Positions 58,028 through 64,000 of a stretch of DNA of 64,000 bases are shown here, piece by piece. Where the stretch lies: NCBI GenBank assembly GCA_019116045.1, contig DXCK01000113.1, positions 27,172-91,171 on the forward strand, written 5' to 3'. A model generated the notes under the pieces. It worked only from the letters and a program-made list of their open reading frames with translations, did no database searches and was not told where the DNA came from. The position numbers and the translations under genes were made by a program. Source of the stretch: Candidatus Bacteroides merdipullorum. Lineage in GTDB: Bacteria; Bacteroidota; Bacteroidia; Bacteroidales; Bacteroidaceae. How positions within the stretch are numbered: position 1 is the stretch's first letter; each line of letters begins with the position of its first letter.

Positions 58028-58792
58028 ATGGAAAATCAAAGACCTTTGATTCTCGTCTCTAACGACGATGGCATCACTGCCAAAGGTATCAGCGAACTGA
58101 TTAAGTTTTTGCGCCCACTGGGTGAAATCGTAGTAATGGCTCCCGACATGCCCCGCTCAGGCACTGCTTGCTCGTTGACGGTGAAAGAGCCTATTCATTA
58201 CCAACTCTTGCGCAAAGAAGTGGGCCTGACTGTCTACAAGTGCTCGGGTACACCGACCGATTGTGTCAAGCTGGCTTTCCATACCGTGCTCGACCGTAAG
58301 CCAGACCTGGTCATCGGAGGTATCAACCACGGAGACAATTCCGCTGTCAACGTACACTACTCCGGTACGATGGGAGTGGTCATCGAAGGCTGCCTGAAAG
58401 GTGTACCTTCGGTTGCTTTCTCGTTGTGCAGCCATGAGGCGGATGCTGATTTCGAGCCCGCGGGTGAATACATTCGAGATATTGTACGCAAATTGTTGGA
58501 CAAGGGGCTTCCTCCTTTGACCTGCCTCAATGTCAACATCCCCGATACCAAGGAACTGAAAGGCGTGAAAGTATGCCAGCAGAGCCAGGGACAATGGGTG
58601 AATGAATGGGAACACTTTGCACACCGCGAAGATACGCAGTATTACTGGCTGACAGGCGAATTTCAGCAAACTGACTCTGAAAATGAAAAGAGCGACCGCT
58701 GGGCTTTGGCCAATGGTTACATTGCCGTTACGCCTACAACCGTAGATATGACGGCTTATGAGCTGATGGACGAACTGCAAACTTGGTTCTAA
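58028..58792 (+). CDS. surE: 5'/3'-nucleotidase SurE, 254 aa
   Basis: SurE signature [18 protein letters not shown] with the metal-binding DD, then [30 protein letters not shown] and [20 protein letters not shown]. It dephosphorylates nucleoside monophosphates and is linked with stress survival. Normal length. lpxB starts 4 nt after its stop, a pairing that is common in Bacteroidetes. Confidence 0.97.
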   Translation: MENQRPLILVSNDDGITAKGISELIKFLRPLGEIVVMAPDMPRSGTACSLTVKEPIHYQLLRKEVGLTVYKCSGTPTDCVKLAFHTVLDRKPDLVIGGINHGDNSAVNVHYSGTMGVVIEGCLKGVPSVAFSLCSHEADADFEPAGEYIRDIVRKLLDKGLPPLTCLNVNIPDTKELKGVKVCQQSQGQWVNEWEHFAHREDTQYYWLTGEFQQTDSENEKSDRWALANGYIAVTPTTVDMTAYELMDELQTWF

Positions 58793-58796
58793 ATTT

Positions 58797-59948
58797 ATGA
58801 AGTATTACCTCATAGTCGGCGAAGCTTCCGGCGATTTGCATGCCTCGCATCTCATGGCGGCCTTGCAAAAAGAAGACCCGCAGGCGGAATTTCGCTTTTT
58901 CGGAGGAGACCTGATGACGGCCATAGGTGGCACACGGGTGAAACATTACAAGGAACTGGCCTATATGGGCTTCGTCCCCGTTCTGTTGCACTTGCGTACC
59001 ATCTTTGCCGCCATGAAACAGTGTAAGGCTGACATTACGGCTTGGCATCCCGACGTGGTGATACTGGTAGATTATCCGGGATTCAACCTGAAGATTGCCA
59101 GTTATGTGCACGCGCATACTAACATACCGGTCTATTATTACATTTCACCCAAAATATGGGCGTGGAAAGAATACCGCATTAAGAACATAAAGCGCGATGT
59201 GGATGAACTGTTTTCTATTTTGCCTTTTGAGGTGGATTTCTTTGAAAACAAGCACGATTATCCTATTCATTACGTAGGCAATCCAACGGTAGATGAAATA
59301 GCGGCTTTTAAAAAGACTTATACTGAAACCTTTGAGGAATTTTCCGCTTCCAATGGTTTGAGCCAGCAGCCTGTCATCGCATTATTGGCCGGCAGCCGTA
59401 AACAGGAAATCAAAGATAATCTTCCCGATATGATTCGGGCTGCTTCCTCCATTCTCGGCATGCAGATGGTTGTGGCCGGAGCACCAGGCATTGCCTCCGA
59501 GTTTTATCAGCCGTACTTGAACCATACCAATGTGAAAGTGCTGTTCAATCGCACTTACCCCTTGTTGGCTCATGCCACTGTTGCTTTGGTTACTTCAGGC
59601 ACCGCGACGTTGGAGACGGCTCTCTTCGGAGTTCCGCAAGCCGTTTGCTATCATACTCCTTTGCCTAAGCTGATTGCTTTCTTGAAACGTCACGTCTTGA
59701 AAGTTCCTTATATCTCGTTGGTAAATCTGATTGCAGGCAAAGAGGTTGTGAAAGAATTGGTAGCGGATAAGATGACGGTAGAACAGATGAAAGCAGAGCT
59801 ACAACGTTTACTTTATGACACACAACGAAGGGAATCGGTTCGTGCTGGTTACGATGAAATGGCTCACAGTCTGGGTGCACCCGGTGCACCAGCTAGGGCG
59901 GCTCGTATGATGGTGGAGCAACTGACCCGCCAGAGCAATAGATCCTGA
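58797..59948 (+). CDS. lpxB: Lipid-A-disaccharide synthase, 383 aa
   Basis: Family GT19: MKYYLIVGEASGDLHASHLM, FRFFGGDLMTAIGG, LVDYPGFNLKIASYVH, YYISPKIWAWKEYRIKNIK, LLAGSRKQEIKDNLP and TSGTATLETALFGVPQAVCY. It joins UDP-2,3-diacylglucosamine and lipid X to form the lipid A disaccharide at the inner membrane. Shows that the host makes LPS. Translationally close to surE; a terminator follows. Confidence 0.97.
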   Translation: MKYYLIVGEASGDLHASHLMAALQKEDPQAEFRFFGGDLMTAIGGTRVKHYKELAYMGFVPVLLHLRTIFAAMKQCKADITAWHPDVVILVDYPGFNLKIASYVHAHTNIPVYYYISPKIWAWKEYRIKNIKRDVDELFSILPFEVDFFENKHDYPIHYVGNPTVDEIAAFKKTYTETFEEFSASNGLSQQPVIALLAGSRKQEIKDNLPDMIRAASSILGMQMVVAGAPGIASEFYQPYLNHTNVKVLFNRTYPLLAHATVALVTSGTATLETALFGVPQAVCYHTPLPKLIAFLKRHVLKVPYISLVNLIAGKEVVKELVADKMTVEQMKAELQRLLYDTQRRESVRAGYDEMAHSLGAPGAPARAARMMVEQLTRQSNRS

Positions 59949-59972
59949 GTGTGTAATTATATGTTAAACCTT

Positions 59973-60011
59973 CGCGAGCCGGTGCAGTAAATGCCCGGCT
60001 CGCGTGTTTTT
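59973..60011 (+). terminator. Terminator after lpxB
   Basis: CGCGAGCCGG (59973-59982) pairs with CCGGCTCGCG (59995-60004); the loop itself has GCA/TGC pairing. TGTTTTTC follows. Confidence 0.93.
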
Positions 60012-60040
60012 CAGTAAACAGTTGTTATATAGAAATGTTT

Positions 60041-60775
60041 ATGAAAAAGATAATCTGTCTGTGGGCTACTATTTGTTTGGTTGCAATGTTAGGTTTGCAG
60101 TCCTGCGGTGATGATGAGGGATATTCGTTGGGCGATTTTACTGCTCCTCAGTTGGCCACTGTGCGTACGGTGTCAAGTACCGGGTTTTATTTGGACTGTG
60201 ATGTCTGGGGTACTTGTTGGCCGCTCAATACAAATATGGGGTGGTATGTACCTATTGATGGGCAACGCGTGGTCGTGACTTTTAATCCTCTGTGGGATAA
60301 TTATGGTGGCTTTGACCATGCAGTGATGATTTTGGATATGACAGATGTGCTGACCGGTTATGTGGAACCAATGTCGCCTGCCGACGAAGAGGAAATGGGG
60401 CATGACGCTATTCCTACTACTGCCGGAGGCGTAACCATTAGCAACGGATATTTAAATGTATGGTTTCTCCGCCGTTTACCGTTTTCTACCACTGTCAGAC
60501 TGGTTTATCCGCAAACCGATGCGGCACAGACAACTTCCGTGGAAGCCTCGGATGACGGATATATCCATTTGGAATTGCGTTGCAATACACAAACCGATAC
60601 GGATACGCCCGGTACTTACAGCCTTATCTCTTACAGCCTGAACGGGTTGCAGATGACAACCGAAACCAAGGGCATAAAATTGAAATTGAATATGGAAGGT
60701 ACCGGCGAAGAAGAACTGAGCTTTGACCAGGTGTCTGTATCAGAAAATCAGAATAGCCTGACTGCACACAAGTAA
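60041..60775 (+). CDS. NigD-like lipoprotein, 244 aa
   Basis: Lipoprotein signal with lipobox LQSC followed by GDDEGYSLGDF. The next part, APQLATVRTVSSTGFYLDCD...WPLNTN...YVPIDGQRVVVTF, matches the OB-like N-terminal domain of NigD-like proteins, a family of Bacteroidales surface lipoproteins; a C-terminal immunoglobulin-like domain follows (GGVTISNGYLNVWF, GTYSLISYSLNG). Function unknown. ATG 60041 is preferred over ATG 60035, two codons earlier. Its 3' end overlaps the convergent cdsA by 28 nt, so the two mRNAs are complementary there. Confidence 0.8.
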   Translation: MKKIICLWATICLVAMLGLQSCGDDEGYSLGDFTAPQLATVRTVSSTGFYLDCDVWGTCWPLNTNMGWYVPIDGQRVVVTFNPLWDNYGGFDHAVMILDMTDVLTGYVEPMSPADEEEMGHDAIPTTAGGVTISNGYLNVWFLRRLPFSTTVRLVYPQTDAAQTTSVEASDDGYIHLELRCNTQTDTDTPGTYSLISYSLNGLQMTTETKGIKLKLNMEGTGEEELSFDQVSVSENQNSLTAHK

Positions 60776-61587
60776 ATCACAGCAGCCGGAATGGCCATCA
60801 GCGCGCTGTCAAAACGATCCAGCATGCCGCCATGTCCCGGCAATATGTTGCCAGAATCTTTTATTCCCAGTTGGCGTTTCATAAGCGATTCTGTCAAGTC
60901 GCCCCATGTGCCGAACACAACGACCGTTAGGGCCAATCCCATCCATTCAAACAAGTTGAGGAACGGAAAGAAATGAGCGAATACAAGGGAAGAAGCTATC
61001 GAAAAAACTCCGCCTCCAATGCTGCCTTCCCACGATTTTTTGGGTGAGATGCGTTCAAACAGGCGGTGTTTTCCGATAAGTGACCCCACGCAATAAGCTC
61101 CCGTGTCGCTGAGCCAGATAAAGACGAAGACCGAGAGTGGCAAGACTGGATTATAACTTACGCTGCTGGATGCCACGTCGTTGTGGAAAGCCAAGATGTT
61201 GAGCAAGGCAAAAGGTAAAGCTACATACAGTTGGCTCAGCATTGTGAAGGCCCAATTGCCCAGCGGATTTTCTTTCTTCAGGTATAATTCTGTAATCATT
61301 AAGTAGAGCAGCAACAGCAGGTAAGGTATAAATACCTGTGCGTCTGTTGCTCGGATACAGAAAGCCATCACAGCCAAAAACAGGTAGGCGCCCGCCAAAC
61401 TGGTAATCTTTTTGTTGATTGTGACTTGTTTGCTCTTGTTCATCAGTTGTCCGAACTCATATACAGACAACGCGCTGATGAGAGCAAACAAGATGCCATA
61501 CGAGATGGGAGTCAACAAAATACATCCTACCAATAGGACGACGAACAGAATGCCGGTGATGGTGCGTTGTACGAAATTGCTCTTCAT
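60748..61587 (-). CDS. cdsA: Phosphatidate cytidylyltransferase, 279 aa
   Basis: Polytopic membrane enzyme (about eight helices) with the CDP-alcohol signature near the C-terminus: FGTWGDLTESLMKRQLGIKD, then LPGHGGMLDRFDS with metal-binding Asp residues, and the earlier SPKKSWEGSIGGG. It makes CDP-diacylglycerol from CTP and phosphatidate, the precursor of the main phospholipids. It starts 17 nt after the ftsH stop, so rsfS-ftsH-cdsA form one operon, an order conserved in Bacteroidetes. Convergent overlap of 28 nt with the NigD-like gene. Confidence 0.97.
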   Translation of the reverse strand: MKSNFVQRTITGILFVVLLVGCILLTPISYGILFALISALSVYEFGQLMNKSKQVTINKKITSLAGAYLFLAVMAFCIRATDAQVFIPYLLLLLYLMITELYLKKENPLGNWAFTMLSQLYVALPFALLNILAFHNDVASSSVSYNPVLPLSVFVFIWLSDTGAYCVGSLIGKHRLFERISPKKSWEGSIGGGVFSIASSLVFAHFFPFLNLFEWMGLALTVVVFGTWGDLTESLMKRQLGIKDSGNILPGHGGMLDRFDSALMAIPAAVIYLCAVRLF

Positions 61588-61604
61588 GATTACAGTTTGA
61601 ATAT

Positions 61605-63686
61605 TTATTGGGGGACATTTGACGATGTTTCTTCCTTCCCTTCTGGTTGGGACTTGCTTTTGTCCGGCAAGGCTTTCTCCTTTTGCTCTTCTACGGCTTT
61701 CTCTGTTTGAGTAGCATTTTGGGCTTCTTGCTCAGCCAGTTCTTTCATTTCTTTAGAAGTTTTATTGGCAGCCATGATTTCTTCTGAGCGTGAAGTCCAA
61801 GGACGGGGACCGAAAATCTGTTCCACGTCGTCGGCAAAGATGACTTCCTTGTCTATCAGTATTTGAGCCAATCTTTGGTGTCCCTCCTTGTGTTCAGACA
61901 AAATCTGCTTGGCACGGTCGTATTGTTCGTTGACCATCTTCTTAACTTCTTCGTCAATCAGTTCTGCCGTTTTCTCACTGTACGGGCGATTGAAGGAATA
62001 TTCGTCATTGCTGTAATAGCATAGGTTAGGCAACTTTTCGCTCATGCCGAAATAGGCTATCATGCTGTAAGCCTGTTTCGTCACGCGTTCCAAGTCATTC
62101 ATGGCTCCGGTTGATATCCGTCCCAGGAACAACTCTTCGGCGGCTCGTCCGCCTAAAGTGGCGCACATTTCGTCCAGCATTTGTTCTTTGGTGGTCAACT
62201 GCCGTTCTTCTGGCAAATACCACGCGGCGCCCAATGCCCGGCCGCGGGGGACGATGGTTACCTTGATAAGCGGGTTGGCATATTCCAACAGCCAGGAGAT
62301 GGAGGCGTGTCCGGCCTCATGTGTGGCAATGGAGCGCCGCTCTTCTTCTGTGGTAATTTTCGTTTTCTTTTCCAGGCCGCCCACAATGCGGTCGATGGCT
62401 TCCAGGAAGTCTTGCTTGCCTACGAATTTTTTGCTATGCCGCGCTGCAATGAGGGCAGCCTCATTGCATACGTTGGCAATGTCTGCGCCTGAGAATCCTG
62501 GCGTCTGTCGTGCCAAGAGGTCAATGTCCACGCTGTTGTCTATCTTGATGGGACGCAGGTGTACGCCGAATATTTCTTTTCGTTCATTCAGGTCGGGTAA
62601 ATCAACGTGTATCTGTCTGTCGAAACGTCCGGCACGCAGTAGGGCTTTGTCCAGCACGTCCACGCGGTTGGTGGCAGCCAGGATGATGACTCCACTGTTT
62701 GAACCGAAACCATCCATTTCTGTCAACAGTTGGTTCAGCGTGTTTTCGCGTTCGTCGTTTCCGCCCATGGCTGCGGCTTTTGACCGGGCTCGGCCCACGG
62801 CATCTATCTCGTCAATGAAAACGATGCAGGGCGATTTCTCCTTGGCTTGCCGGAAAAGGTCGCGCACACGCGAAGCGCCTACGCCGACGAACATTTCTAC
62901 GAAGTCGGAACCTGCCAGTGAGAAGAACGGTACATCTGCCTCGCCTGCCACAGCTTTGGCCAGCAGGGTCTTACCCGTTCCCGGAGGGCCAACCAGCAGC
63001 GCGCCTTTGGGTATCTTGCCGCCAAGGTCTGTGTATTTTTGTGGCTCTTTCAGAAATTCTACAATCTCTTCCACCTCTTGTTTGGCACCGGCCAGGCCTG
63101 CCACGTCTTTGAACGTGACCTTGGTCGTGTTGCCTCCTTTTTCAAACAGTTGTGCTTTCGACTTGCCCACGTTGAAGATGCCTCCACCGCCCATGCCTCC
63201 TCCGCCGCTCCAACGGCGTGAGATGAATATCCAGAAACCTATGATAAAGGCAATGGGGAGCACTTGCCAGAGGATGATGCCGATGTAGTTCTGCTTCTTC
63301 TTGTAGCTGATGGCGCCGTCGAAGTGCGATTCATTCTTTTCTTTTTCCAGGAACTCGTTCAGGCTGTCGTTCGAGGGTGCTTCGGTGACGACCATGGGGC
63401 TTTTGCCCACGCGGGTGGAGTCTTGCCCGAAGATGTCCCCCACGTGCTGGGGCTTGATGTATGCTTCCACGGAGTTGTCGTCGTAGCCGATCACTTCGCT
63501 GATGTAGCCCTCTTGCACGTATTGTTGGAACTCGCTGTAAGAGATTTCCTTCGTGTTCAGTCCTTTATCGCCTGTAAATACCAGAAACAGCAGCATCAGG
63601 GCTATGATGGAGAACATCCAGTTCAGGTTGAACTTGGGCATGTTCGGCTTGTTGGCAGGCTTTTGGTTTATGTTTTTCTTATCCAT
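61605..63686 (-). CDS. ftsH: ATP-dependent zinc metalloprotease FtsH, 693 aa
   Basis: Two N-terminal membrane helices flank a periplasmic domain. A glycine-rich linker ([20 protein letters not shown]) leads to the AAA ATPase with Walker [11 protein letters not shown], Walker [13 protein letters not shown] and the second region of homology ending [13 protein letters not shown]. The M41 zinc protease follows with [12 protein letters not shown]. It degrades membrane and regulatory proteins as a hexamer. The charged C-terminal tail, about 50 residues of K/E/Q, is longer than in E. coli (644 aa). rsfS lies 7 nt upstream. Confidence 0.98.
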   Translation of the reverse strand: MDKKNINQKPANKPNMPKFNLNWMFSIIALMLLFLVFTGDKGLNTKEISYSEFQQYVQEGYISEVIGYDDNSVEAYIKPQHVGDIFGQDSTRVGKSPMVVTEAPSNDSLNEFLEKEKNESHFDGAISYKKKQNYIGIILWQVLPIAFIIGFWIFISRRWSGGGGMGGGGIFNVGKSKAQLFEKGGNTTKVTFKDVAGLAGAKQEVEEIVEFLKEPQKYTDLGGKIPKGALLVGPPGTGKTLLAKAVAGEADVPFFSLAGSDFVEMFVGVGASRVRDLFRQAKEKSPCIVFIDEIDAVGRARSKAAAMGGNDERENTLNQLLTEMDGFGSNSGVIILAATNRVDVLDKALLRAGRFDRQIHVDLPDLNERKEIFGVHLRPIKIDNSVDIDLLARQTPGFSGADIANVCNEAALIAARHSKKFVGKQDFLEAIDRIVGGLEKKTKITTEEERRSIATHEAGHASISWLLEYANPLIKVTIVPRGRALGAAWYLPEERQLTTKEQMLDEMCATLGGRAAEELFLGRISTGAMNDLERVTKQAYSMIAYFGMSEKLPNLCYYSNDEYSFNRPYSEKTAELIDEEVKKMVNEQYDRAKQILSEHKEGHQRLAQILIDKEVIFADDVEQIFGPRPWTSRSEEIMAANKTSKEMKELAEQEAQNATQTEKAVEEQKEKALPDKSKSQPEGKEETSSNVPQ

Positions 63687-63693
63687 ACGTCTG

Positions 63694-64000
63694 TTAATCG
63701 AGGTCGGGGATTGAGGTTAGTTTTGCATCTGCCCAGAGAGTCTCCAGGTTGTAAAAATCTCTTGCTTCCGGCAGGAACACGTGCACCAGCACATCGCTAT
63801 AATCCATGGCCACCCATTCGGCATTGCGTAGTCCGTCTATGGAGTAAGGCTTGACATGTGCTCCTTTACGGGCGAAATCTTTTACTGATTCCACAATGGC
63901 TGTGACTTGGCTGGGAGAGTTTCCTTGACAGATGACGAAATAATTGCAAATGGTATCGTCTATTTTAGTCAGATCGGCAATGACGATCTTTTTTCCTTTT
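63694..64000 (-). CDS. rsfS: Ribosome silencing factor RsfS, 5' end outside window
   Basis: The minus frame is open to the window edge. Visible residues include KKIVIADLTKID, NYFVICQGNSPSQVTAIVES, WVAMDYSDVLVHVFLPEARD and FYNLETLWADAKL, the Iojap/RsfS signature. RsfS binds L14 on the 50S subunit and blocks subunit joining during starvation. About the first 20 residues are missing from the window. First visible gene of the rsfS-ftsH-cdsA operon. Confidence 0.95.
   Translation of the reverse strand, partial: KGKKIVIADLTKIDDTICNYFVICQGNSPSQVTAIVESVKDFARKGAHVKPYSIDGLRNAEWVAMDYSDVLVHVFLPEARDFYNLETLWADAKLTSIPDLD

Overview
The window is 64 kb of a chromosome from the order Bacteroidales, most likely family Bacteroidaceae. 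Promoters carry the Bacteroidetes -7 element TAnnTTTG, often with TTTG or TTG about 19-20 nt upstream. Genes lack Shine-Dalgarno sites. The gene set is typical of gut Bacteroides relatives: TamB next to a lipoprotein TamA-like partner, DUF1080 and Gfo/Idh genes, HU-HIG proteins, a NigD-like lipoprotein, DUF5106, and a START-like protein. I cannot fix the genus from sequence alone. There is no prophage, insertion sequence, CRISPR array or rRNA operon. Most of the window is core chromosome.

Layout. 0-13 kb (+): end of a cyclophilin lipoprotein, M16 peptidase, MATE transporter, hybrid histidine kinase, then tamB and tamL for outer-membrane assembly. 13-16 kb: a sugar-nucleotidyltransferase-like gene, a decayed TolC-type efflux gene behind an intact small ORF, and an HU-HIG gene on the minus strand. 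16-22.5 kb: carB behind a long leader, a GH16 enzyme, two tRNA-Val genes and radA. 22.6-29 kb: the threonine operon (leader peptide, attenuator, thrA, an ApgM-like proposed homoserine kinase, thrC) and mscS. 29-44 kb: LTA-synthase-like sulfatase, tRNA-Met, START-like protein, LptF/G permease, ribBA, aminotransferase, tRNA-Pro and tRNA-Asp, a thioredoxin-like lipoprotein, purB, an RluB-type pseudouridine synthase with a long disordered head, asnS and a lipoprotein. 44-50 kb: rplM-rpsI-rpsB-tsf, SUI1, rex, a FAH-family hydrolase and ispF. 50-52 kb: AraC and acyltransferase remnants joined head to head, and a second HU-HIG gene. 52-57 kb (-): a four-gene 3-keto-glycoside type locus. 57-64 kb: DUF456, surE-lpxB, a NigD-like lipoprotein, then cdsA, ftsH and rsfS on the minus strand, the last running out of the window.

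The most interesting material is between the genes. Eight intergenic gaps hold short direct-repeat arrays whose unit sequences differ but whose period stays near 22 nt (20-24). Two of these lie in the long leaders of the two HU-HIG paralogues. Four other places hold 7-8 nt repeat arrays, one of them inserted in frame in the apgM-like gene. Two, possibly three, leader-peptide systems are visible: a threonine/methionine-rich thrA leader with a terminator, a pyrBI-like layout before carB (leader ORF, hairpin, U-tract, terminator), and a 31-codon ORF before the dead efflux gene. Two deletion scars, at 15 kb and 50.8 kb, show recent gene loss.
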